47,123 nucleotides of DNA from a bacterium (lineage in GTDB: Bacteria; Cyanobacteriota; Vampirovibrionia; Gastranaerophilales; UBA9971), in assembly GCA_037147175.1 (NCBI GenBank), contig JBAWVS010000017.1:1-47123 (forward strand). Direction: 5' to 3'. A program made the position numbers and the translations under genes. The notes beneath the pieces were generated by a model. It had not been told where the DNA came from, made no database searches, and saw only the letters and a program-made list of their open reading frames with translations. Below, piece after piece: positions 32,106-39,594 of this stretch (position 1 is the first letter of the stretch; each line of letters begins with the position of its first letter).

Positions 32106-35096
32106 TTAATTCTCATTATTATTTCCCGTATTTTCCATACTGCTTAATTTACGCTGAATTAGCAGGCTGAGTGTGCCGTTTGGTTTTTTGACAAGATAAT
32201 CTGAAAGCAATTTTTTAGCTGAATTTATAGCGCCTGTTTTTTCGTAAAAATTTGAAAGCACCACATAAAGATAATCATTATCAGGCAAAATGGCAATCCC
32301 TTCTTTCAAAACTTTTATTGAATAACTCGGCATTGAGCGGTCATAAAAAATTTCCGAAAGGTCGATAACGTCCTGTATGGATTTAGGCTGGTTATTTACA
32401 GCTTTCTCAAACTCCATTTGGGCTTTGTTTTTCATATTCAGACAAATATAGCTCTGGCTCAGGTTGTAATGATAGACAGACCTGTTGGGATTAAGAGCGA
32501 TAGCTTTCTGAAAAGCATTGGTTGCTTCTATATATTTATCTTTTTTCAGATACAGCAAACCTTTATAATTATATGGTTCCGCATTTGACTGATTTAGCTG
32601 TATTGCATCATTTAACGTATCGATAGCCCTGTCAACTTCATCGTTTTGTTCATAGACCTTGCTTAAAGCCAGATAAGCTTTATAATTTGAGGGATCAAGT
32701 TCTATGGTTTTGCGGTAATTTTCTATTGCATCAAATACACTCCCTGTACTTTGATAAATAGAAGCAAGGTAATAATATGAAGTCGGGTTATCTTTATTGA
32801 GCCTTATAGCTGTTTTCAGGTAATTTTCAGCTTCCGTTTTGTTTAACTCGTTTGCATAAATAATCCCAAGATTTTGACTTGCAAGATAATGGTCATTTTT
32901 GAGATTCAATACTTCTTTAAAATTATATTTAGCCTGTTCATACTTTCCTGCATTGTAATAAGCAAGTCCTTTTGTAAAATAAGCTTGATAATATTTTGGG
33001 TCAGCTTGTATAGCTTTATCTAAATAAGCAATTTCATTGGCAAAATCTTTTTTCTTTTTATAAATCAATGCTAAATTATAGAAAGATTCAGGATAAGAAG
33101 GCTCGATCGCAAGTGCCTTATTGCTGTATTCAATAGCTTTTTCGGGATTATCTTTTTGTACTTCTATATTTGCAAGGTTATTATAAGCTTTTGCGTACAT
33201 TGGATTTAATTCCAAGGCTTTTTTAAAGAAATTTTCAGCCTTTTGGGCATTATCACGTTTAAAATATTCAATACCTTTTTCATTATAATAATCAGCTGTA
33301 TATTGTACTTCTTTAGTTTCTTCCTGCATTGGTTTTTCGTATTGAATCTCGGCAGGTTTGGCATGTTCCGGTTCCTGAGTCTGGTAATACTTCATATCAT
33401 TGCCAAAGACAGAAGCCGGCATTTCTGTTGAAGCTGTTTGCTGCTTTGAAATATCTGTTATTAAAGTTTTTGATTTGTCGACTTTAACACTTATTTTTTC
33501 TTTAACTTTTTCTTTTTGAGGAACTTTTACTACTATTTTTTCCTGATAATAATTGTTAAATTGGCTAAAATCAGGCTTCAGTTTGTTAAAAAAGGCTGAT
33601 ATTTCCAGTAATTTTTGATTTTTAATAACATGAGGCTTTTCTGCTGATTTAACTTCGGAAACGTCTTGTTTTTCTGTTGATACGGTTTCATCTTCAGGAT
33701 TTATTTTTGGATCTTCAGCTATCATTTTAAGGGGCGAAACTAAGTTATTAAAAGACGGGTTCTGTCTTTCTTTTGAAAATTTATTCAAATCAGGATTAAG
33801 TTTCACGACCTTATTAGTTTTGCTTTTTGTAAAATTATCAGGTATTTTGTACGACAAGGCCGTATTGTTGTCAGAATTCAATTTATTTAAGATTTCATCT
33901 TTAAAATAAAAATATTTTTTCTGCGAAGAAACCGAATTAAAGGCAATGGCTTTATCTATATATTTATCGGCATTTTTATATTGTTTCATGTCAAGAAAAC
34001 ACCGTGCAAGCTTGTAATAAGTATAATCATTATTTGAATTGATATTTAAAGCAAGAGTATAATACTCGATAGCCGTTTCCAGTTCTTGATTGTCATAATG
34101 CAAGTCGGCTAAATCGAGATAATCTAGTTCCTGTGATTTCCCTTGAGATGAATTTTCCTGATTAATTAACTGTTTTTTGTCTTCTGTAAATGTATTTTTG
34201 TAAGCTGGTGATTTTATTTCAGAAACAATCTTTGGTTTTAAAATCTTGTCATTTAATTTGATATTTGGAATTTCAATTTTTTTTGTTTCTTCTTTCTGAA
34301 AATCAGGGTTATTTTTTGATTTATTTATTTCTGTGCTTACTTTAACCGCAGGGGTTTCTTCGCGGAAAAGTTCTTTTTTGTTTATAGGCTGATTAACAGT
34401 TTTTTGCGGTAAATTAATTTTTTTACTGCCTGTATTTTTTTCTACAAGATCTTTATAGTAAGTAAATTTTGGATTTTGCGGAGTTAATTCAACTGCTTTT
34501 GTTATATATGGCTTTGCCTTAATGAAATTTCCCGCATCAACATAACTTTTTGCAATTTTGAAATAAATACTGTCATTATAAGGATTTATTTGAAGAGCAA
34601 GATTATAGTATTCAATAGCGGTATCAAACTGCTGATTGTCATAATGAATGTCCCCGAGGTCAATATAATCATTTTCCTGCGATTTAACCTTTGAATAAAG
34701 TCCGTATTTATCTGAGGCAAGCTCATTGCTGTGCAGGATTCTGTTTTCCTGACTAATTTTGTTTATGTCTATTTCTTTTACTTGAGAATTTTTTGGGTCA
34801 TTAAGTAATTTTACAACCGTATCAAATTCTGAAACTGATTTTTCTGCCATACCTGATTTTTTATAAGCTAAAGCCAGATTATAATAAGCTTCAATATTTT
34901 TTGGATTTTTTTGCACAACCAGTTCAAAATATCTTATTGCTTGTTTATAATCATTTTGCTTAAGACAGCTAACTCCAAGTTCAAAGTTTATTTTTTCAAT
35001 ATTAATTCCCTCTGCTCTTGTACTTACTGAATTTGAAGCCAGGATAGAGCAGAGTAGAAAAGAAAAAATATACTTATTTATACTTTTATTGTTCAT
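32106..35096 (-). CDS. Large secreted TPR-repeat protein (996 aa)
   Basis: A signal peptide (1-28, cut near STRA) suggests a periplasmic or envelope location. TPR units occur at about 30-95, in two duplicated modules of about 95 residues (YIDLGDIHYDNQQFDTAIEY and YLDLADLHYDNQELETAIEY), and in a long uninterrupted array from about 610 to 970. Between them (about 420-605) is a Lys/Glu/Ser-rich, probably disordered linker. Such arrays scaffold protein complexes; no enzymatic motif is seen. There is no clear RBS before the ATG. It leads an operon with the YhcH-family gene, 5 bp apart. The partners are unknown. Confidence 0.88.
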   Translation of the reverse strand: MNNKSINKYIFSFLLCSILASNSVSTRAEGINIEKINFELGVSCLKQNDYKQAIRYFELVVQKNPKNIEAYYNLALAYKKSGMAEKSVSEFDTVVKLLNDPKNSQVKEIDINKISQENRILHSNELASDKYGLYSKVKSQENDYIDLGDIHYDNQQFDTAIEYYNLALQINPYNDSIYFKIAKSYVDAGNFIKAKPYITKAVELTPQNPKFTYYKDLVEKNTGSKKINLPQKTVNQPINKKELFREETPAVKVSTEINKSKNNPDFQKEETKKIEIPNIKLNDKILKPKIVSEIKSPAYKNTFTEDKKQLINQENSSQGKSQELDYLDLADLHYDNQELETAIEYYTLALNINSNNDYTYYKLARCFLDMKQYKNADKYIDKAIAFNSVSSQKKYFYFKDEILNKLNSDNNTALSYKIPDNFTKSKTNKVVKLNPDLNKFSKERQNPSFNNLVSPLKMIAEDPKINPEDETVSTEKQDVSEVKSAEKPHVIKNQKLLEISAFFNKLKPDFSQFNNYYQEKIVVKVPQKEKVKEKISVKVDKSKTLITDISKQQTASTEMPASVFGNDMKYYQTQEPEHAKPAEIQYEKPMQEETKEVQYTADYYNEKGIEYFKRDNAQKAENFFKKALELNPMYAKAYNNLANIEVQKDNPEKAIEYSNKALAIEPSYPESFYNLALIYKKKKDFANEIAYLDKAIQADPKYYQAYFTKGLAYYNAGKYEQAKYNFKEVLNLKNDHYLASQNLGIIYANELNKTEAENYLKTAIRLNKDNPTSYYYLASIYQSTGSVFDAIENYRKTIELDPSNYKAYLALSKVYEQNDEVDRAIDTLNDAIQLNQSNAEPYNYKGLLYLKKDKYIEATNAFQKAIALNPNRSVYHYNLSQSYICLNMKNKAQMEFEKAVNNQPKSIQDVIDLSEIFYDRSMPSYSIKVLKEGIAILPDNDYLYVVLSNFYEKTGAINSAKKLLSDYLVKKPNGTLSLLIQRKLSSMENTGNNNEN

Positions 35097-35220
35097 AATT
35101 TTAAAGAAAAAACATCCAATATGCCTTAATAAGACAATTATACAATTATATTTTTTTAATTATAAAAAATTTTCAAAATAATACAACAAATAAATGATTA
35201 CTATAAGACAAGAACAGTAT

Positions 35221-35236
35221 ATCCTTGTCAAAGGAT
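35221..35236. promoter_or_regulatory. Palindromic operator-like site upstream of the 92-aa gene
   Basis: ATCCTT-GTCA-AAGGAT is a perfect 6+6 inverted repeat that contains TTGTCA, a possible -35 box. It lies in the divergent gap between the TPR gene and the small Cys protein, 45 bp before the latter. It may be a repressor site or a small hairpin. Confidence 0.35.
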
Positions 35237-35280
35237 GATGCAATTTTGTATCAGGGTGTTCGTTTTAGAGGATATAAGGG

Positions 35281-35559
35281 ATGTCAGGTTATATGATAAA
35301 CAAAGCTTATAATAAATCAGAAAATGCTTCAAAGATTAGCTACATTCCATCACGAGAACTTAATGAAATATCAAACTCGATAACTAAAAATTGGACTGAT
35401 CAGGCAATAAGATGTTATTTAAGCAATGGAAACTGCCTTGATTGTTCTATTGTAAAAAGCAGCTATTCTTTCGTCTGTCAAATGTCAAATGTTATCAAGA
35501 TTCTGCTTGATCAAATAGGTCCTCCGGAACAAAACAAAATTGATAAATTAGTTTCTTAA
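35281..35559 (+). CDS. Unknown small Cys-containing protein (92 aa)
   Basis: Soluble, no signal peptide. The central part reads RCYLSNGNCLDCSIVKSSYS then FVCQM, giving Cys with spacing C-x7-C-x2-C-x10-C, which could bind zinc or an iron-sulfur cluster. The rest is helical (ELNEISNSITKNWTDQAIR before, VIKILLDQIG after). The ATG is preceded by GAGGATATAAGGG. It is divergent from the TPR gene and followed by a good hairpin terminator. I recall similar short proteins in related genomes but cannot name a family; a regulator is a guess. Confidence 0.6.
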   Translation: MSGYMINKAYNKSENASKISYIPSRELNEISNSITKNWTDQAIRCYLSNGNCLDCSIVKSSYSFVCQMSNVIKILLDQIGPPEQNKIDKLVS

Positions 35560-35587
35560 TTTTATAAAATTATTTTAAAAATAGAGA

Positions 35588-35609
35588 AGCCCGATCTCAT
35601 GGTCGGGCT
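35588..35609. terminator. Bidirectional terminator hairpin
   Basis: AGCCCGA (35588-35594) and TCGGGCT (35603-35609) enclose an 8-nt loop. On the plus strand it is followed by ATATTTATAAT, and on the minus strand by TCTCTATTTTTA. It can end both the 92-aa gene and the converging ilvC transcript. Confidence 0.8.
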
Positions 35610-35703
35610 ATATTTATAATATATAATTAAACAAAATAATTTGCAAATATTTTTTTAAATTATATACAAAGTTATTAACAAACTAATATCAAACTTTTAT
35701 TTA

Positions 35704-36738
35704 TTATCTTTCGTCTGAGTTAATAAGCTGAGTATCTTTAATCCAGCTCATCATACCGCGAAGTTTTCTTCCAACTCTTTCAATTTCGTGATCTTTGTCT
35801 TCATCAACGAGTGCTTTAAGATTTGGTTGACCTTTTTGGTTTTCTTCTATCCACTCTTTTGCAAATTCACCGTTCTGAATTTCTTCAAGAATTTTTTTCA
35901 TTTCAGCTTTGGTATCTTTTGTAACAAGTCTTGGCCCGCGAGTCACATCGCCATATCTGGCTGTATCACTGATAGAATATCTCATATCGCTGATTCCGCC
36001 GTAATAAATCAAATCAACAATTAGTTTTAATTCATGAAGACATTCAAAATATGCCATTTCTGGGGGATATCCGCCTTCAACAAGAGTTTCAAAGCCTGCT
36101 TTAATCAATGCTGTTGCGCCACCGCAAAGTACAGCCTGTTCTCCGAAAAGATCTGTTTCTGTTTCGTCTTTGAAAGTTGTTTCAATAACGCCGCCTCTAG
36201 AGCCTCCGTTACCTTTTGCATAGGCAAGAGCAACATCTAAAGTATCGCCTGATGGATTTTGACCAACAGCTACCAGTGAAGGAACGCCTCTGCCGATTTT
36301 GTATTCTGATCTTACAAGGTGTCCAGGACCTTTTGGTGCAACGATGAATGTATTTACATCTGCCGGTGGAACAATCTGCCCGTAGTGAATACTGAAACCA
36401 TGTCCAAATCCTAAATACTGACCTGCTTTTATATTTGGAGCGATATCTTTGTCATAAATTTCTTTATGAACTGTATCAGGGAGCAAAATCATTAAAACAT
36501 CAGCCCATTCAACTGCTTCTTGAAATGTTATACATTCCAGACCGGCATTTTTAACTCTCTCACAAGTTTTTGAACCTTCTCTAAGTGCAACTTTTACGTT
36601 TGCGCCTGATTCTTTTAAATTTTGAGCGTGTGCATGTCCCTGACTTCCATATCCTAAAATTGCTACTTTTTTAGTTAATATAGGATTAGCGTCAATATCT
36701 TTGTCATAATAAACTTTTAAATCTACTGCATTTGACAT
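35704..36738 (-). CDS. ilvC: Ketol-acid reductoisomerase
   Basis: Isomerises and reduces acetolactate or acetohydroxybutyrate with NAD(P)H and magnesium, the second common step after IlvBN. N-terminal Rossmann motif [13 protein letters not shown], cofactor loop [12 protein letters not shown], then the knotted domain with the metal ligands in [13 protein letters not shown] and YFECLHELK. At 344 aa it is a class I (short) enzyme. The start at 36738 is chosen for the RBS GGAGGTATTTATA; 19 further upstream codons are open but cross the promoter or terminator region. It is alone on its transcript, away from ilvBN. A strong terminator lies just upstream, so it has its own promoter or attenuation. 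Confidence 0.96.
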   Translation of the reverse strand: MSNAVDLKVYYDKDIDANPILTKKVAILGYGSQGHAHAQNLKESGANVKVALREGSKTCERVKNAGLECITFQEAVEWADVLMILLPDTVHKEIYDKDIAPNIKAGQYLGFGHGFSIHYGQIVPPADVNTFIVAPKGPGHLVRSEYKIGRGVPSLVAVGQNPSGDTLDVALAYAKGNGGSRGGVIETTFKDETETDLFGEQAVLCGGATALIKAGFETLVEGGYPPEMAYFECLHELKLIVDLIYYGGISDMRYSISDTARYGDVTRGPRLVTKDTKAEMKKILEEIQNGEFAKEWIEENQKGQPNLKALVDEDKDHEIERVGRKLRGMMSWIKDTQLINSDER

Positions 36739-36768
36739 TATAAATACCTCCAGTACTATTTCAAGTAA

Positions 36769-36774
36769 ATAATA
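36769..36774 (-). promoter_or_regulatory. Candidate extended -10 box for ilvC
   Basis: Minus-strand TATTAT preceded by TGC (the TGn extended -10), 31 bp before the ilvC ATG. Any -35 would lie within the upstream terminator stem. If this is the promoter, the hairpin just upstream ends the preceding operon rather than attenuating ilvC. Confidence 0.35.
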
Positions 36775-36778
36775 GCAC

Positions 36779-36823
36779 CAAAAAAAAGAAATCAAACCAA
36801 AAATATTATTTTGGTTTGATTTC
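36779..36823 (-). terminator. Perfect intrinsic terminator between the Spy-like gene and ilvC
   Basis: A 16-bp perfect stem (36786-36801 with 36808-36823, core AGAAATCAAACCAAAA) with a 6-nt loop, followed on the minus strand by a run of T. It is 147 bp after the Spy-like stop and 41 bp before ilvC. Confidence 0.85.
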
Positions 36824-36892
36824 TAAGAGCCGATCTTGCTAAAATATTAAAATTAATATATATAAGCTTTTAAGGCTCGTTTAGGGACTGCG

Positions 36893-36939
36893 GTTAAAAT
36901 CATAAACGGCTTGTTTGACAAGGCGGTTCTGATTTTAAC
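36893..36939. other. Long imperfect hairpin in the 36.74-36.97 kb gap
   Basis: GTTAAAATCA (36893-36902) pairs with TGATTTTAAC (36930-36939), and inside it CTTGT pairs with ACAAG around a short loop. A further GAGCC/GGCTC pair spans 36826-36878. On the minus strand these precede the terminator and ilvC, so they could belong to a leader or be a repeat remnant. Confidence 0.45.
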
Positions 36940-36969
36940 AAGACAGCTTCTAAGAATTATTTTATTAAT

Positions 36970-37452
36970 TTAATTTTTATTATCTTTTTCTTCAAATTTA
37001 TTTTTATGATTCCTGAATTTTTTACGTTCTTCATGCATTTTATTGAATTCTTTTTGTTGTGCAGGAGTCAAAAGCGCCTGAGTTTGTTCAAAATTCGATT
37101 TTCTGATAGTTTTTATCGAATCTCTAATACTTCCGGCTTTTTGCTGCTCTGCTTGAATTTCCTGCTCTAAAGCGCCGGAAGATTTTAGCTGATTCAATTT
37201 TTCTCTTTCTGCCTTAAGACTCTCAAAGAGAGGTTTGATTTGATCTCTTGAAGCTTCGTGAATGGCTTTCATTTTATCTTTTTGTTCCTGCGTCAGGTTT
37301 AGCCTTTTTTCAAATTCAGCCTTTCTTTGTTCCATTTTAGCTTTCATTTCCGGGGAAAATTTGTCAGGATGACGTTTTTCTTCAGCATGAGCAAAATTGG
37401 AAAGTCCTGAAATGATAACAATTCCACAAAGAGTAATAAGCAGTTTTTTCAT
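36970..37452 (-). CDS. Spy/CpxP-like periplasmic LTxxQ protein
   Basis: A 160-aa exported protein with a signal peptide (1-23, cut after AHA) and a helical, highly charged mature part. Two LTxxQ-type motifs, LTQEQ (about 53) and LTPAQ (about 128), mark the Spy/CpxP fold. Such proteins act as periplasmic chaperones or as stress sensors, and some bind metals. The start overlaps the sigma-factor gene by 4 bp (ATGA), so it is a target or accessory of that system. The Lys/Asn-rich tail FRNHKNKFEEKDNKN could be a metal-binding or disordered end. Confidence 0.82.
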   Translation of the reverse strand: MKKLLITLCGIVIISGLSNFAHAEEKRHPDKFSPEMKAKMEQRKAEFEKRLNLTQEQKDKMKAIHEASRDQIKPLFESLKAEREKLNQLKSSGALEQEIQAEQQKAGSIRDSIKTIRKSNFEQTQALLTPAQQKEFNKMHEERKKFRNHKNKFEEKDNKN

Positions 37453-37952
37453 AATAAATCTCCTTCTATTAATTTTTCAAGATCAGCCTGAAGCTGTTTT
37501 CTTGCGGTAAATAACCTTGATTTTACAGTTCCAATCGGACATTTTAGTTTTTGCGCAATAATATTTTGTTCCAATTCTTCTATATCATAAAGAATAATAA
37601 CTTCTTTAAGCTTTGGCGAAAGATTATTTATGGCATTTGTTATCATTTTTTGCCTGAATATTCTTTCTGTTCTTTGATGAGGGGTATCTGTCGCTGCTTT
37701 TGCGGATAGGAGTTTTTCATCATCATTAAAAGTTTGTTGAGATTGTTTGTATTGTTTTGATTTAAAAAAATCTTTGCAGGTATTCACCACAATAGTTTTT
37801 ACATAACCAAAAGGTTTGTCCTGTGCAGAATTTTTCCATATTTTTAAGTAAACATCCTGTTCAATATCCTTTGACGTTTCATCATCAGTAAATTGACCTA
37901 TTATGTTTCTGATTTTTATTTGGTTTTGTTTAATAAAATCTTCTATTAGCAT
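37449..37952 (-). CDS. ECF-type sigma-70 family RNA polymerase sigma factor
   Basis: A group 4 sigma factor of 167 aa. Region 2 is marked by DIEQDVYLKIWKN and PFGYVKTIVVNTCKDFFKS (about 28-67); region 4 by LSPKLKEVIILYDIEELEQN followed by the helix-turn-helix PIGTVKSRLFTARKQL (about 138-153). It lies between a putative anti-sigma gene upstream (overlap TAATG) and the Spy-like gene downstream (overlap ATGA). The arrangement suggests an envelope-stress module. The target promoter motif is not known. Confidence 0.92.
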   Translation of the reverse strand: MLIEDFIKQNQIKIRNIIGQFTDDETSKDIEQDVYLKIWKNSAQDKPFGYVKTIVVNTCKDFFKSKQYKQSQQTFNDDEKLLSAKAATDTPHQRTERIFRQKMITNAINNLSPKLKEVIILYDIEELEQNIIAQKLKCPIGTVKSRLFTARKQLQADLEKLIEGDLL

Positions 37953-38269
37953 TATTGGACTTCTAATAACCCGTATTGATCTACCGGAAACGCTGTAGAA
38001 ACAGACTCATCATAAGCAATTTTTGTAACATAGCAATTATTAAATATAACTGTTGAAGTTATTACAAGTAAAGCTACACTGGCAGCCATATTTACAAAAA
38101 CTTTAGTTTTTTTTCTTCCTAAAAAATGAGGTTTTGATTCCTTAATTATTTTTTCTGTTATTAACATTTTTTTGTACTCAAAATTACAGGTTTCACAATT
38201 TTTAATATGACTTAAAAGTTCATCCTGCGTTTCCTGAATAAAAAGTTTTTCAAATTTATCACAACTCAT
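37952..38269 (-). CDS. Putative membrane anti-sigma factor (zinc-finger type)
   Basis: A 105-aa protein. Its N-terminus has HIKNCETC (H21, C25, C28 approx.), the HxxxCxxC motif of ZAS-type anti-sigma factors, with a further Cys at residue 3. A single membrane helix spans about 57-78 (VFVNMAASVALLVITSTVIF), leaving a short extracytoplasmic tail of about 25 residues. The gene precedes the sigma gene with a 1-bp overlap. Anti-sigma genes more often follow the sigma gene, so the order is noted. The short tail may leave sensing to the Spy-like protein; this is inferred. Confidence 0.75.
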   Translation of the reverse strand: MSCDKFEKLFIQETQDELLSHIKNCETCNFEYKKMLITEKIIKESKPHFLGRKKTKVFVNMAASVALLVITSTVIFNNCYVTKIAYDESVSTAFPVDQYGLLEVQ

Positions 38270-38364
38270 TTTTTAAACCTTTTAATTATGTTCTCTTAAT
38301 ATCATAACGAAATTGCAAATAAAAAGGTTCAAAATTTAAAAAAAAATTAAACTTCCGAATTTTC

Positions 38365-38498
38365 AGATTGTAACAAAGTCTTACAATTTTATTTAAAACT
38401 CAATAAAAAGAGCAAATTTAAACTAAAACAATTGTTTATATTTATAGCAATTATTTATCTGGTTCATGGAACATAAGTTATAAAATTCGGGAAGGGCA
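38365..38498 (+). repeat. Duplicated upstream region, copy A
   Basis: 134 bp before the C39-like gene that matches 42741-42876. Shared blocks include TTGTAACAAAGT, CAATTTTATTTA, ACAATTGTTTATATT, TATTTATCT-GTTCATGGAA and AATTCGGGAAGGGC. The block TTGTAA-N7-TTACAA is a perfect inverted repeat in this copy. The region probably contains the promoter and leader. Confidence 0.85.
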
Positions 38499-39590
38499 AT
38501 GACTACACAAAATATTCAAAATTATATACTTTTGCAGCCTTTTCAGAATAATGTTTCCCTTAAGCAAATTTCCGGAGATATACCATCACAAGATGTTCAT
38601 GGACAAACTCAAATATATCAACCGATACAAAATTATTACATTCCAACAAGATATATTTCTTTGATTAAACAAGGTCAAATTTATTGCGTACCAGTTCCTG
38701 TTAGTTATATTCAGACATCAACTCCTGTATATCAGTCTATTCAAAATAATTATATTCCACGATATACATTTTCAAACAAACAAAGTCCTTCTTATTCTGT
38801 ACCTATCTATTCTCAGGTTAAGCAGGTACAACATAATATAAATGATATGCCTGTTACTGTTCCATTGCAGAAAACACCTGCGCTGCCAATATCGGTTCCT
38901 TTTCCTAATTTAAAGCAGGAAGATGAGTATTCTTGCGCACCTGTTTCTGCTGCAAACAGTATTATATGGTTAAGCAACAATGGCTATAAAAATTTATACA
39001 CATCCAATAATCCTTCTACTCTTATTGAAGAACTTTCAAAACATGTAAAATTAATTAAAGAAGTAAACAAAGGCACTACAGCAAATAATATGTGTGTCGG
39101 GCTGGAAAACTTCATTAATAGCAGAGGTTATAAAATTTCAAAACTTGAATATCAAGGGATTCGTCCTGTGGACGATAAATATAAAACTTCTATGTGCCCT
39201 GATATTGAAAAAATCAAAAAAGAAATAAAAAAAGGTAACGTTGTTCTGTTAAATTTGGGTATTTATAATAAAAAGAATTCTCAATATGAAAGACATTACG
39301 GACATTGGATTACCGTAACAGGTACAGGTCAGAATGATTCTCTTTCTGATGATAAGTCCTTAGCGATTCATGACCCGTATTCTAAATCAAACGGTAATTT
39401 TTATATAAAACCTGCCAAAATCGAATCAGGAAAATTTTTTCATAATTATGATGATAATGAAAAAACTCTTACTGATGACGCCTCAGGTTTTTATGAAATT
39501 CCTGAAAAATTCAATTATTTAGAAAATGACGAAATTGCTGTTATAGACGGTGCCGTAATTTTAGAAATGGATAAAAATTCTAAACAATAA
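38499..39590 (+). CDS. C39-like (papain-fold) peptidase with Q/N/Y/P-rich N-terminus
   Basis: Residues 1-130 are low complexity and rich in Gln, Asn, Tyr, Pro and Ile, with an internal repeat (IYQPIQNYYIPTRY at 39-52 and VYQSIQNNYIPRYT at 77-90). From about 134 a C39-like domain begins: LKQEDEYSCAPVSAANSI holds the oxyanion Gln (Q140) and the nucleophile C146, HYGHWITVTG holds H269, and AIHDPYS holds D292. All catalytic positions are present, so an active thiol peptidase or isopeptidase is plausible. There is no signal peptide and no transporter domain, so it is not a bacteriocin-processing ABC exporter. GGGAAGGGCA is its RBS. Its N-terminus and upstream DNA are shared with the gene at 42877. 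Confidence 0.8.
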   Translation: MTTQNIQNYILLQPFQNNVSLKQISGDIPSQDVHGQTQIYQPIQNYYIPTRYISLIKQGQIYCVPVPVSYIQTSTPVYQSIQNNYIPRYTFSNKQSPSYSVPIYSQVKQVQHNINDMPVTVPLQKTPALPISVPFPNLKQEDEYSCAPVSAANSIIWLSNNGYKNLYTSNNPSTLIEELSKHVKLIKEVNKGTTANNMCVGLENFINSRGYKISKLEYQGIRPVDDKYKTSMCPDIEKIKKEIKKGNVVLLNLGIYNKKNSQYERHYGHWITVTGTGQNDSLSDDKSLAIHDPYSKSNGNFYIKPAKIESGKFFHNYDDNEKTLTDDASGFYEIPEKFNYLENDEIAVIDGAVILEMDKNSKQ

Positions 39591-39594
39591 TTTA

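Noticed and set aside
36739-36969. T-box element before ilvC
   Set aside because: No T-box consensus (TGGNACCGCG-like) or specifier loop was seen; only generic hairpins and a terminator.
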